Assembly (NCBI GenBank): GCA_013697725.1
Contig: JACCWI010000036.1
Location: 1-51,504 of the forward strand
Reading direction: 5' to 3'
DNA: 51,504 bases
From: Tatlockia sp.
GTDB lineage: Bacteria > Pseudomonadota > Gammaproteobacteria > Legionellales > Legionellaceae
The first letter of the stretch is position 1. Each line of letters begins with the position of its first letter. The translations under genes were made by a program, and so were the position numbers. The notes under the pieces are model-generated. The model saw only the letters and a program-made list of their open reading frames with translations. It was not told the origin of the DNA and did no database searches. Below, one piece after another: positions 25,869-34,662 of the stretch.

Positions 25869-26798
25869 TCAGTCTGCAGCTTTAAATTTTTTTTGGATAT
25901 TGCGTGCATGTCCTAAACCAATGCTCAGGGGTTTCAAAATGAGCAATCGAAGACCCCAGCCTAAAATTATTTTAATCAAATCAAAGTTAAGATTTTTATT
26001 CCAATGAAATGAAGAATGAATTAAGGGTTTTAAGAGTGAATAAGTATAGCGAGCAGGATATTTCTTTCTATCAATTTTAGATTCCACTATTGCATGACTA
26101 TAGCCTAGTAGCCATTTATTAGGAACTTTGCCAAATTTTTTTCGAAACATTTCATTAATTTCATAATGAACTTTGACTTTAGCGCCAAGTGTTTTATTAT
26201 CGGCGTATAGTCTTGAGCCAGCTAATTTTTTTTCAAGGTAAGCGAATTTTACTCCAGCCTTACCAAGCCTTAACCAAAATTCATAATCCATACAATAATT
26301 TAAAGATTCATCCAGTAACCCATATTTTGCAACCAATCGACGTCTGAAAAATAGAGCCGGTTGGCAAATGAAACAAGTTTCTTTTAAGCGCTCAAAGTCC
26401 CAAGGCTCAGAAGGGTAAGTTTCAAAAGGCATATCATTAATATCAATATGATCTGCCATGCCATAAATAATATCTATCTCAGGATTTTTCTCAAAAAATT
26501 CCAGAACGGTAGCAATTGCTCCGGGATAGTAAATATCATCGGAATTTAGCCAACCAATAATTTCGCCACTAGTAGCTCTAATACCTTTGTTAACGGCATC
26601 GGTTTGACCTTTATCAGCCTCTGAAACCCAACGGACTAACTCGGCGTTTTGCTTTAAGACCTCAACGGTATTATCGCTACTGTTGCCATCAAAAACGACA
26701 TGTTCAATCTCACCACCCGTTTGCTTGGCAACGCTAAGCAAGGTGCGCTCGATAAATTGACCTTGATTATAAGAAGGAGTAATAATGCTAATTTTCAT
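25869..26798 (-). CDS. Glycosyltransferase family 2
   Basis: 309 residues, inverting GT-A fold. The N-terminus ISIITPSYNQGQFIERTL is the classical UDP/GDP-sugar-binding start; VFDGNSSDNT holds the nucleotide-contacting Asp, and IGWLNSDDIYYPG is the metal-binding DxD-type site. CMDYEFWLRLGKAG is the usual acidic acceptor-side motif. There is no strong membrane span. It probably adds one sugar of the O-polysaccharide repeat in the cytoplasm before ABC export. It overlaps the GT4 gene upstream by four bases (ATGA). The donor is unknown. Confidence 0.92.
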   Translation of the reverse strand: MKISIITPSYNQGQFIERTLLSVAKQTGGEIEHVVFDGNSSDNTVEVLKQNAELVRWVSEADKGQTDAVNKGIRATSGEIIGWLNSDDIYYPGAIATVLEFFEKNPEIDIIYGMADHIDINDMPFETYPSEPWDFERLKETCFICQPALFFRRRLVAKYGLLDESLNYCMDYEFWLRLGKAGVKFAYLEKKLAGSRLYADNKTLGAKVKVHYEINEMFRKKFGKVPNKWLLGYSHAIVESKIDRKKYPARYTYSLLKPLIHSSFHWNKNLNFDLIKIILGWGLRLLILKPLSIGLGHARNIQKKFKAAD

Positions 26799-28132
26799 GC
26801 TGATTTCTTAATTGAGGTTAATTCGATAGCTTCGTTATAATTGGGTTGGATACCCCTTTGTTTAAGTATCAATGAAAGCTCCTCTTCTTGTTTATGTAAG
26901 CTCACAGCTTGCTGAAAAAGTTCCCAATATTCTTGAGCCATTTTACCTGAGTCGGAAAAAAGTTGCGCGCGCTTTTTACCGCTGTCAATGAGCTTTGTTC
27001 TTAATGCCTTATCTTCTGCTAAATTAATAAGAGCGGCGGCAATCTCTTCTGGTATTCGCGGATTGAAGCGCAAGGCTGCATCCGCAGCTATTTCAGGAAG
27101 TGCGCTAAGATTGCTACAGGCCACGGGGACACCGACTGCCATGGCTTCAATAAGAGGTAAACCAAAACCTTCATAAAGTGAAGGAAAAATAACCGCCAAA
27201 CAATGGGACATGAGCTGAGCTAATTCTTGATTACTTAAAAAACCTGGAAAAATAATCCGTTCACTTAGACCCATCATTGCCGCGGCTTGGGTTAACCAAA
27301 GTTGTCTTGAACCTTCAGCACCCGTACAAACTAATTTAATATTCGCAGGCAGCTTTTCTCGACAAGCCAAGCCAAAAGCTGTTAGAAGCATCTCATGATT
27401 TTTATGCTTCCAAAAATTTGCAGGGTAGAGCAAGTATTGTTCCGTTGTCAGCCGAAGACGATTAAGAACTGATTTATCATCATCAGCTTTGGGTAAGTTA
27501 TGATGAGCCATCTGCAGATGAATTGTACGAATTTTTTCAGGCTTAATTGCACCATGCTTAATCGCAGAAAGTCGTGAATACTCTGAAATAGCTGTAAGCA
27601 TCGAAGCGGAGTGACAGGCTGTAATAAACGTTTGATTACGCTGAAACAACTCCCCCTCGTTAAAAAATTGCGGATAGGTTTTATATTGCAAGTCATAAAT
27701 AGTGCAGACTGTAGGAATTTCTGGTTCTGAATAGGTCGGTGCTGTAAAAGGACAGAAAAGGAGATCAGCTTTAATCTTAGATAATAAAGAATTGGCTTTT
27801 CGGCGTTTTAATCGTTGATGTATACGAAACAACAACGCTAAAAATCGGCGCCCTACATAGGGTAAGCCCTGTATTTTTGCCTGAAACTTAGCAAGCAAAG
27901 GAACCTCTTTTAGCGGATTGCCCAAAATCATCAAGCATCTGAGATTAGCGCATTCCATCGCCTTGAGTTCCTCATGGGATGCCGCTTGAGTAAGAAGGAT
28001 AAATTCAGTATTGGGGGCTAACTGTGCAAGTTGGGTAAGCAGTTCTAGAACAAAAATTTTGGCTCCGCCGTTTTCACCACCGGGCAGTATGGGAGTGAGA
28101 TCAACTGCAATGGTTTTGAGTGAATTGCTCAT
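26795..28132 (-). CDS. Glycosyltransferase family 4
   Basis: 445 residues, GT-B fold. The N-terminus IAVDLTPILPGGENGGAKIF is the glycine-rich acceptor loop. CTIYDLQYKTYPQFF and YLLYPANFWKHKNHEML precede the donor-site block FPSLYEGFGLPLIEAMAVG with its E-x7-E pair, then LPEIAADAALRF. This layout is common in mannosyl- and rhamnosyl-transferases of O-antigen clusters. It lies 33 bases after wzt and overlaps the GT2 gene by four bases, so it belongs to the export operon. Donor and linkage cannot be read. Confidence 0.93.
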   Translation of the reverse strand: MSNSLKTIAVDLTPILPGGENGGAKIFVLELLTQLAQLAPNTEFILLTQAASHEELKAMECANLRCLMILGNPLKEVPLLAKFQAKIQGLPYVGRRFLALLFRIHQRLKRRKANSLLSKIKADLLFCPFTAPTYSEPEIPTVCTIYDLQYKTYPQFFNEGELFQRNQTFITACHSASMLTAISEYSRLSAIKHGAIKPEKIRTIHLQMAHHNLPKADDDKSVLNRLRLTTEQYLLYPANFWKHKNHEMLLTAFGLACREKLPANIKLVCTGAEGSRQLWLTQAAAMMGLSERIIFPGFLSNQELAQLMSHCLAVIFPSLYEGFGLPLIEAMAVGVPVACSNLSALPEIAADAALRFNPRIPEEIAAALINLAEDKALRTKLIDSGKKRAQLFSDSGKMAQEYWELFQQAVSLHKQEEELSLILKQRGIQPNYNEAIELTSIKKSA

Positions 28133-28165
28133 ATTTTTTCAAAGTTCCCTTTAAGCTCTATCATT

Positions 28166-29401
28166 TTAGGTATCCATAACTAATTCAGGTTGTAAATCAT
28201 AGATTCCAGCCCAGCTAAAAGGTCTGTCATCAACGACTTCAAAAATCATAAAAGACAGATCATAAAATAAGCCTTGTTCAAATAAACCTCGATCATAGCC
28301 TTTATTCGCAATGCCTATTACTAACTCATAAGTGCCAGGCGCAAGGTGGCAATTAAATTTAAACTGAATGGAAAGACTTTCACCTGCTGACACTGGACGT
28401 GTTGGAAAATCCAAAGTATGGGTATTTGCTTCATAGACAGTGAGTCCAAGTTTGGTGCGAATACCAAAGCCAAAATGAGGATCTTCAAACGCTTCCTCAA
28501 ATGTTGCTCCAATACGGATGGATATCTTATCGCCCGTATGAATTAGAGCTCGTTCACCAATGATTTCAACGTTAACACCGCCAATTGTTTTTGCTGATAA
28601 AACAACTTTACCGTCTCGAGTTGCCAATTGTGCGTTTGATTCAGTAAATTCGCGTTGACTTGCAGGAGAATCCATTTTTGCAACTTGGCTTGCCATATAA
28701 AAATCCATGACTGTGGTCGCTTCTCCCATTTTAGCAATTGCGCCGTTCTCAAGCATTATCCCCCGTTGACAAAGTGCTCTTATAATCTCTGGTGAGTGGG
28801 ATACCAGGAAAAGGGAAGTACCTAAGGATTGAAATTCACGAATGCGTTTTATACATTTATGTTGAAAATAACTATCGCCAACGGATAAAGCTTCATCAAC
28901 AATTAAAATTTCAGGACGTGATGAAGTTGCTACAGCAAAGGCTAAACGCATTTGCATACCACTAGAATAAGTGCGCAAGGGCTCATCAAAATAGGTGTCA
29001 AGCTCCGCAAAGCTCTCAATGCCAGGCATTAATTGTTCAATTTCTTTAGAACTAAAACCCATCAGCCCCGCAACATGACGTGCATTCTGCCTGCCTGAAC
29101 GTTCCGGGGAAAATCCCATACCTAATTCAAGTATTGCGGCAATTCGTCCATTGCGCTGAATAACCCCTTCAGTGACTTGCAAGGTTCCGGTAATTAGTTT
29201 TAATAAAGTACTTTTACCTGCACCATTTTGCCCAACGAGGCCAATGGATTCTCCAGGCTGAATTTCAAAATTGATCCCCCTTAATGTCCAAAGTTCCTCA
29301 CAAGGTTTAACGGGTAAGTTAAACCAGGAGGCAAAGCGCAACCAGACCGAGCGATAAGTCTTATAAGATTTACCTAAATTAGTTACTTTAAGTAAGCTCA
29401 T
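28166..29401 (-). CDS. wzt: O-polysaccharide ABC exporter ATPase with C-terminal glycan-binding domain
   Basis: 411 residues. The ATPase half has Walker A GQNGAGKS (57-64), signature YSSGMQMRLAFAVAT and Walker B EILIVDEAL. The remaining residues (about 255-411) form a beta-rich domain, as in Wzt proteins that recognise the end of the finished O-chain (for example RISIRIGA-like strands and GTYELVIGIANKGYDRG). With Wzm it exports an undecaprenyl-linked polysaccharide made in the cytoplasm. The start overlaps the wzm stop by four bases. The extra domain suggests the chain carries a terminal modification. Confidence 0.96.
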   Translation of the reverse strand: MSLLKVTNLGKSYKTYRSVWLRFASWFNLPVKPCEELWTLRGINFEIQPGESIGLVGQNGAGKSTLLKLITGTLQVTEGVIQRNGRIAAILELGMGFSPERSGRQNARHVAGLMGFSSKEIEQLMPGIESFAELDTYFDEPLRTYSSGMQMRLAFAVATSSRPEILIVDEALSVGDSYFQHKCIKRIREFQSLGTSLFLVSHSPEIIRALCQRGIMLENGAIAKMGEATTVMDFYMASQVAKMDSPASQREFTESNAQLATRDGKVVLSAKTIGGVNVEIIGERALIHTGDKISIRIGATFEEAFEDPHFGFGIRTKLGLTVYEANTHTLDFPTRPVSAGESLSIQFKFNCHLAPGTYELVIGIANKGYDRGLFEQGLFYDLSFMIFEVVDDRPFSWAGIYDLQPELVMDT

Positions 29402-30186
29402 AATACATCCACCATTTCCGGGCTGGCACGACGAAAGATGAAAAGACCAAACATCATTAAGCCAATCGAGATAACAAGCATTTCTATCAAATTGATTAGG
29501 TTAGGAAATAAACCATATAAAAAAATATCATGATAGGCCGAAACTAATTTATACATCGGGTTTAAAGCGAGCAGACTTTGAAATTTTTGAGGAACAATGT
29601 TTTCCGGATAAATAATTGGTGTAAACCAAAACCATAGTTGTAAAGCGATAGGAACTATTTGTGTAAGATCTCGTATAAAAACATTCAAAGTTCCCAAAAT
29701 TAAACCAATACCCACGGCAAAGGCTACTGTTACAAGAATAAGTAAAGGAAGCGCCAAAAGCATTGCGGCATTGGGCATATGACCCAGGCACACAAAAATA
29801 ACCAGCATACAAAACAGCAACAATAAATTATTGAGAAGACAAGAACCAATTACAATTGAAGGCAAGGTAATGCGCGGGAAGCTCATTTTTTTAATCAAGT
29901 TACTTTGTTCAATAAAAAGAGTAGTGCAGCGCGAAATTATCTCCGAAAAAAGAGACCAGCATAATAAACCTGCCATTAAATAAATTGTATAACTATATTT
30001 AGATTGTACGCCAGGTAGTTTGGCACTTAGGACGTTGGATAAAATAAGAGCGTAAATAAGTACTTGGGTCAAAGGATTTAGTACAAGCCATAAACCTCCT
30101 AATTTGCTATTGGCGAAACGATTAGCGAACTCATTGAAAATTGAGCTCATGATAAAGTGACGATATTTTATTAAACTATCAAACAT
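29398..30186 (-). CDS. wzm: O-polysaccharide ABC exporter permease
   Basis: 262 residues of the ABC-2 transporter type with six membrane spans. FANRFANSKLGGLWLVLNP at the N-terminus and the late FWFTPIIYPENIVPQKFQSL and LNPMYKLVSAYHDIFLYG are hallmarks of Wzm/KpsM/TagG permeases. It forms the membrane channel for the Wzt ATPase encoded just downstream (ATGA overlap). It overlaps the preceding glycosyltransferase gene by eight bases. Presence of this pair means the main polysaccharide uses the ABC-transporter route rather than Wzx/Wzy. Confidence 0.95.
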   Translation of the reverse strand: MFDSLIKYRHFIMSSIFNEFANRFANSKLGGLWLVLNPLTQVLIYALILSNVLSAKLPGVQSKYSYTIYLMAGLLCWSLFSEIISRCTTLFIEQSNLIKKMSFPRITLPSIVIGSCLLNNLLLLFCMLVIFVCLGHMPNAAMLLALPLLILVTVAFAVGIGLILGTLNVFIRDLTQIVPIALQLWFWFTPIIYPENIVPQKFQSLLALNPMYKLVSAYHDIFLYGLFPNLINLIEMLVISIGLMMFGLFIFRRASPEMVDVL

Positions 30187-31363
30187 TTCTAATACTCATA
30201 GCTTCTCTTTTAGGTAAGATTAAGGCTTCTTTATAAAGTTCCAACAAAGAAAAGGCGCTTTGCTGCCAGTCAAATCGTGTAGCTTGTAACTGTGCCGCTT
30301 GGCTAAGCTCTTCTCTAAGAATTTGATTAAGAGACAGTTCTAACATCGCTTGTGCCCAAGCCTCTGAATCTTTTGGCGATAGTAAAATAGCCGCATTTCC
30401 TGCTACCTCAGGCAATGAAGTTGAATCAGAGCTAAGGGTTGGAGCGCCGAATTGCATGCCTTCTAAAATAGGCAAGCCAAAGCCCTCAAATAGAGAAGGA
30501 TAAAGATTTGCATAGCAGTTTTGATAAAGCCAAATCAATTCTTTATCGGACACATAATCGGTAAATATAACTTGAGACTCAATGCCCAATTCCTGCAAAT
30601 AGCTATGGAAATCATCCATTAACCAGCCCTTTCCACCGGCAAAAACAAGTGGCATGGGTTCACCTTCTAACTGCAAATAACGCGCGTAGGCCTTAGCCAG
30701 GCTTCGTTGATTTTTCCGGGGTTCAATAGTTCCAACACTAAGCCAAAAACGTCCAGGCCTAACCTGGCTAAGGGTTTTCGGCTTAGTGGGGCTTAAAGAC
30801 TGCTCTTTAGAAAAGCGTGAACAAGGGTAGATTACGCGAATACGCTCTTCAGGGAAATGCGGGAAGGTATGCAAATAATGCTCGCGTGATGCTGCTGAAA
30901 TAGCAACAACCCAATCAGCTGCAATTGAGGAGCGAAATACCCCTTCAAAACAGCCAAGCCGGTTTGCTTCAGTAGTCCAATCAGGATCAACAACAAAGCC
31001 CATATCATAAAAGGTATAAATTAGGCGGCTTGATTTTAATTGACCAGGGCACCAAAAATTATTTGCATGAATAATTTGTGGCTTAGCGAGATTTTCTTCA
31101 ACTTGTGGTTTGGACCAAAAGGTTGCTGCCAATTCGCGGCTTAAATGACGGGGGCCATAATCCCCGCCTTGATAAGGATTTTGGAAAGGCATTCGCGCAT
31201 CAAAATAAAAATCACCGAAGCTTGGATAAAGAGAATAACGATGCTCAGGCGCAAGCTCTAACATTGCTTGAATTAATGCGTGAGCAAAATAGCCACAACC
31301 TGCTTTACCAAAGCCCGTTTGGGAAATATCGTATCCAATATGTAGAGAGTGAGGAGCTGGCAT
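30179..31363 (-). CDS. Glycosyltransferase family 4
   Basis: 394 residues, GT-B fold. The N-terminal acceptor loop is GYDISQTGFGKAGCGYFAHA. LSVGTIEPRKNQRSLAKAY and VFAGGKGWLMDDF mark the donor domain, and YPSLFEGFGLPILEGMQFG carries the E-x7-E pair. The GxGxxA-type loop and the family blocks resemble mannosyltransferases of ABC-type O-antigens. It is the first gene of the long minus-strand unit running from wzm down to gtrA, so its promoter should lie in 31364-31612. The sugar donor is unknown. Confidence 0.93.
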   Translation of the reverse strand: MPAPHSLHIGYDISQTGFGKAGCGYFAHALIQAMLELAPEHRYSLYPSFGDFYFDARMPFQNPYQGGDYGPRHLSRELAATFWSKPQVEENLAKPQIIHANNFWCPGQLKSSRLIYTFYDMGFVVDPDWTTEANRLGCFEGVFRSSIAADWVVAISAASREHYLHTFPHFPEERIRVIYPCSRFSKEQSLSPTKPKTLSQVRPGRFWLSVGTIEPRKNQRSLAKAYARYLQLEGEPMPLVFAGGKGWLMDDFHSYLQELGIESQVIFTDYVSDKELIWLYQNCYANLYPSLFEGFGLPILEGMQFGAPTLSSDSTSLPEVAGNAAILLSPKDSEAWAQAMLELSLNQILREELSQAAQLQATRFDWQQSAFSLLELYKEALILPKREAMSIRNV

Positions 31364-31612
31364 AAGATAAATTCATCTTCCCTTGTGTTAGACCTGTTTA
31401 GAAAACAAAATGCTCAAGGGTATTTCGACCCTGGTAAGTACATTTGTTAATCAACAAAGCCGCCATTTTCTCCTTAAACAGAGTATGAAATCAAGTGCTG
31501 ATCGGCTTAGAAAGGCTGTAATTGACTTTTTTTAGTGAAAAAAGTACCCTGACTGCCACCAATTTTTTCAAGTTTTCGGCGATTTAACCCGCTAAGCTCA
31601 TGGGGATACTGA
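31364..31612. promoter_or_regulatory. Divergent promoter region of the exporter operon and second gmd
   Basis: 249 bases without a gene between two divergent units. On the plus strand, TTGACT (31522-31527) could be a -35 box, but the -10 at 17 bases (TACCCT) is poor. The same segment contains a short inverted repeat ACTTTTTT/AAAAAAGT (about 31525-31545). No confident promoter assignment is possible by eye. Confidence 0.35.
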
Positions 31613-32635
31613 ATGCGTGCTTTGATTACAGGCATTAGTGGCCAAGATGGTCATTTTTTAGCTGAATTGCTACTGCAAAAAGGCTACAAGGTTTTTGGAT
31701 TTTCCCATGATAGAACTTCTTCCAGGAAGCAAGCTTGCCCACAATTGCTAGATAAAGTCGAGATGGCATACGGCGATATTGCCAATGAAGACCATGTTAA
31801 AGCAATAATCAATGCGCTTAAACCCGATGAAATTTATAATTTGGCTTCACAATCCAGTCCTGGTCAATCCTGGAATCAAGCGGCAGAAACTTTAAGCACC
31901 AATGGACTTGGGGCGGTTCACCTCTTTGAGGCGGTGCGGACGATTTGTCCAAAAACAAAAATCTACCATGCTTCTTCCTCAGAAATGTTTGGTCAGGCTA
32001 AACTAAGCCCCCAAAATGAAGATACACCTTTTAATCCGACCAATCCTTACGCAGCTTCAAAAGTGTATGCCCATCAAATGGTACGAATTTATCGTGAAAG
32101 TTATGGCCTTTTTATAGCTAGTGGTATTTTATTTAATCATGAAAGCGAACGAAGACCATTACATTTTGTTACTCAAAAAATTGCTTATGGTGCTGCCTGC
32201 GCTTCACTTGGAATTTTGAATTCCCCGGACAAAAATGAACGAAGCATGCCTATTGTTGCGGATGGAAAATTGGCCTTAGGCAATTTTGAAATCGCGCGCG
32301 ACTGGGGTTATGCACCCGATTATGTTCGTGCCATGTGGCTAATATTACAACAGAAAACAGCGGATGATTTTGTTATTGGTACAGGACAATTACATACTTT
32401 AAGAGAGCTTTGTGAAATTGCTTACCGCTGCGTCGGTAAGAACTGGCATGAGCATGTCATTAGCGATCCTGCTTTGGTGCGTCCTTTAGAAACAACACAA
32501 ACGGTGGCTGACATTTCAAAAGCGCGCCAACTTTTAGATTGGAAACCCTCAGTGAATTTTGAAGAAATGATTAACAAAATGGTGCAAGTGCAAATTAAAA
32601 GGCTTTCTTTAGAATTCGAGCCTAGTGGTGTCTAG
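31613..32635 (+). CDS. gmd: GDP-mannose 4,6-dehydratase homologue (second copy)
   Basis: 340 residues. The Rossmann motif ITGISGQDGHFLAELLL, NLASQSSPGQSWNQAAETLS, HASSSEMFG, NPYAASKVYAHQM with Tyr-x3-Lys, and [20 protein letters not shown] are all Gmd-like. It is clearly diverged from the copy at 8.5-9.5 kb and lacks its C-terminal extension. It may use GDP-mannose to feed another 6-deoxy sugar such as D-rhamnose, or be a related sugar-nucleotide dehydratase. It stands alone on this strand and overlaps the end of tatC by 14 bases (convergent). Intact, but its exact product is uncertain. Confidence 0.82.
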   Translation: MRALITGISGQDGHFLAELLLQKGYKVFGFSHDRTSSRKQACPQLLDKVEMAYGDIANEDHVKAIINALKPDEIYNLASQSSPGQSWNQAAETLSTNGLGAVHLFEAVRTICPKTKIYHASSSEMFGQAKLSPQNEDTPFNPTNPYAASKVYAHQMVRIYRESYGLFIASGILFNHESERRPLHFVTQKIAYGAACASLGILNSPDKNERSMPIVADGKLALGNFEIARDWGYAPDYVRAMWLILQQKTADDFVIGTGQLHTLRELCEIAYRCVGKNWHEHVISDPALVRPLETTQTVADISKARQLLDWKPSVNFEEMINKMVQVQIKRLSLEFEPSGV

Positions 32636-33341
32636 GCGTGTAAGTCCTCGCTCTGCCTAACCCTAAAGTTGCTAAAATAATTCCCACTTCATAAAGTAGG
32701 CAAAGCGGAATCGCGAGGATGATCTGCGAAAAAATATCAGGCGTTACTAACATGCCTATGACAAAAGAAGTGACGATGATATAGGGTCGAATTTTTTTCA
32801 ACACAGCGAGTTTCACCCAATTCATACGGACTAAAGTAAAACCTATAATAGGAATTTGAAAACAAAGGCCAAAAAGAATAAGCATCCGGGTAATAAAATC
32901 CACGGTATTGCTAATATCAGGCATAAAGCGAACCCCAGAAGGAGTTGCTTTAGCAAAAAATTGAAACATCATCGGTAAGATTACGTAAAAACAGAACAAA
33001 ATACCTAAGCAAAATAAAAGCAAAATACTGCAAATGGCTGTTTTTAAATGAGAGCATTCTTGTTGATAAAGCCCTGGTGCTACAAATAACCAAAGTTGCA
33101 AGAGTGCAAAAGGAGTTGTAAAAACTATTGCAAGATTGGCCGCTAATTTAAGAGGCGTCAAAACCGGCGAGGTAATTTGAGTTGCAATGACAAAGTTAGT
33201 ATCAGGTAAGATAGCTAATAATGGACTAATTAGCATGGTAAATAATGTATTGGCGTTACTAAAAAATACTAAAAACACTAAGAAGAAAAATAGGATAGTG
33301 TAAATTGCGCGCCTGCGCAGTTCTAGCAAATAGCATAACAT
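32622..33341 (-). CDS. tatC: Sec-independent protein translocase TatC
   Basis: 239 residues with six membrane spans. The N-terminal HLxELR-like motif is YLLELRRRAIY. Residues 84-96 carry LFVAPGLYQQECS with the conserved Glu95 that helps bind twin-arginine signals. The late MLVTPDIFSQIILAIPLCLLYE is a TatC hallmark. It is about 15-20 residues shorter than E. coli TatC (258), mostly at the N-terminus. TatA and TatB are not adjacent, so they must be elsewhere. It is convergent with the second gmd and overlaps it by 14 bases. It probably marks the right border of the polysaccharide locus. Confidence 0.93.
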   Translation of the reverse strand: MLCYLLELRRRAIYTILFFFLVFLVFFSNANTLFTMLISPLLAILPDTNFVIATQITSPVLTPLKLAANLAIVFTTPFALLQLWLFVAPGLYQQECSHLKTAICSILLLFCLGILFCFYVILPMMFQFFAKATPSGVRFMPDISNTVDFITRMLILFGLCFQIPIIGFTLVRMNWVKLAVLKKIRPYIIVTSFVIGMLVTPDIFSQIILAIPLCLLYEVGIILATLGLGRARTYTPRHH

Positions 33342-33738
33342 TAACAGATACTCTAAACCTTAAAAGGGGCTACGCTACCACGCTTAGTTACTTAGGGCTA
33401 GGGTCTTGTCGGTAGAGAGGGAAGGATGATGGTATTCTTGCTGCAGTTCGATTTCTACAAAGTGGACGCCGCTGTGATACTTTAGGCTTCTTAATACTAG
33501 TTAAGCATGCACACCATATCTACAATTTAGCATCCTTACCCTTAGGTGTTAGCCGAGCAAGAATTACCATCTATGTATTAAAATTAAACCATACCGGTGA
33601 TAAATGCAATGAACTAATTGTTAAATTAAAGAAAATAACTTATCACTATGAAATGAATTAACGCTATCTTACTAATTTTCCTCACATTAATTCATAACTT
33701 TAGTTACACTATAGCAATTAGCTATCATCCTTATCGAA
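33342..33738. other. Intergenic region between tatC and the REC-Hpt gene
   Basis: 397 bases without a normal gene. It contains an open but start-less frame at 33416-33661, listed separately. The last 80 bases are AT-rich and must contain the promoter for the response-regulator gene. No RNA gene or terminator with a clear T-run was seen. Confidence 0.5.
33416..33661 (+). pseudogene. Start-less open frame, possible gene remnant
   Basis: An open frame of about 81 codons bounded by TAG (33413-33415) and ending in TAA at 33659-33661. It has no ATG, GTG or TTG until its last codons. The peptide includes DDGILAAVRFLQSGRRCDTL and later LGVSRARITIYVLKLN. It was not recognised. An open frame this long is somewhat unlikely in AT-rich non-coding DNA, so it may be the decayed tail of a gene. 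It could also be chance. Confidence 0.25.
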
Positions 33739-34539
33739 ATGACAAGTCCTCTTACTACAAACAAAACTCCCTTAATTCTACTAGTCGAAGACAATATTAT
33801 TGCTCTGCGTCTTATTGAAACCATTGTTGATCAGGCAGGTTGTCGACACATATCGGCTACCAACGGTGAATTTGCATTAGAATTGATTAAGACGACAGAT
33901 TTTGACTTAATTATTACCGATATTGGCTTACCCGGCATGTCTGGTACAGAATTTACGGTGCTGGTCCGGGAATGGAAATCAGCAAATAACCAACCGCAGA
34001 TACCCATCATTGGGTTAACCGCGCATACCTTGCAAGAATCAGAAGTACGTTGTCTTGAAGCCGGAATGAATAAGGTCTTGTCTAAACCTATTTATCTTGA
34101 CGAAGTTCAAGAGCTCGTCTTTCAATTTATCAAATCAAATACTTTAAAGCAGTTTACAGCGTTGAGTGACACTCAAACAGGATTAGAAAAAATTCCACTT
34201 TTCGATTATGCCGAAGCAATGAAAAATATTGGTAGTAAAACCATATTAATCGACTTGCTAAAGCTAATGGTCAAAGAAGCGATTCCTGAGGATAGAGCTT
34301 CTGTGGAAAAGGCTTATCAAAAGCAAGATTGGCAGCTAATTGAGGAGTTAGCACACAAGATGAAAAGTGGAGCTATCTATTGCGGAGCCAAACGTATGCA
34401 ACATATTTGCCATTCCATCGAACGTCTTCAAAAAAACAACAATCCAGTTTTACTAGAGCAGCTATATCAGCAGCTCCTTCAGGTTTTAAGGGAAACAAAG
34501 GATTTTTTACAAGAATGGTTAATAAAATCAAAGGCTTAA
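33739..34539 (+). CDS. Response regulator receiver fused to a histidine phosphotransfer domain
   Basis: 266 residues in two signalling modules. The receiver (about 11-128) has the acidic pocket Glu17-Asp18 (LLVEDN), phospho-acceptor Asp61 (IITDIGLPG), Thr94 (GLTAHT) and Lys116 (LSKPIYL). The C-terminal Hpt domain (about 160-260) has ELAHKMKSGAIYCGA with phospho-histidine His206. There is no kinase or DNA-binding output. This REC-Hpt order is the tail of hybrid kinases such as ArcB-type proteins, but here as a stand-alone protein, so it probably relays phosphate between an unseen kinase and another regulator. No partner gene is adjacent; rsmA follows. Confidence 0.92.
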   Translation: MTSPLTTNKTPLILLVEDNIIALRLIETIVDQAGCRHISATNGEFALELIKTTDFDLIITDIGLPGMSGTEFTVLVREWKSANNQPQIPIIGLTAHTLQESEVRCLEAGMNKVLSKPIYLDEVQELVFQFIKSNTLKQFTALSDTQTGLEKIPLFDYAEAMKNIGSKTILIDLLKLMVKEAIPEDRASVEKAYQKQDWQLIEELAHKMKSGAIYCGAKRMQHICHSIERLQKNNNPVLLEQLYQQLLQVLRETKDFLQEWLIKSKA

Positions 34540-34662
34540 TGCCGTTTGTCAAAAAAAAGGCTAGATTTTATAATTAAAACACATTAAAATATTTTGTTAA
34601 TTACGCCCTTTTAAACCCTATATTTATGGTTTCGGGTCCTCACGCCAGACAGGTGAAATCCT

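Noticed and set aside
5301..32635. Wzx/Wzy-type polymerisation system or RfaH ops element
   Set aside because: No flippase/polymerase pair or ops sequence was recognised; wzm/wzt indicates the ABC route.
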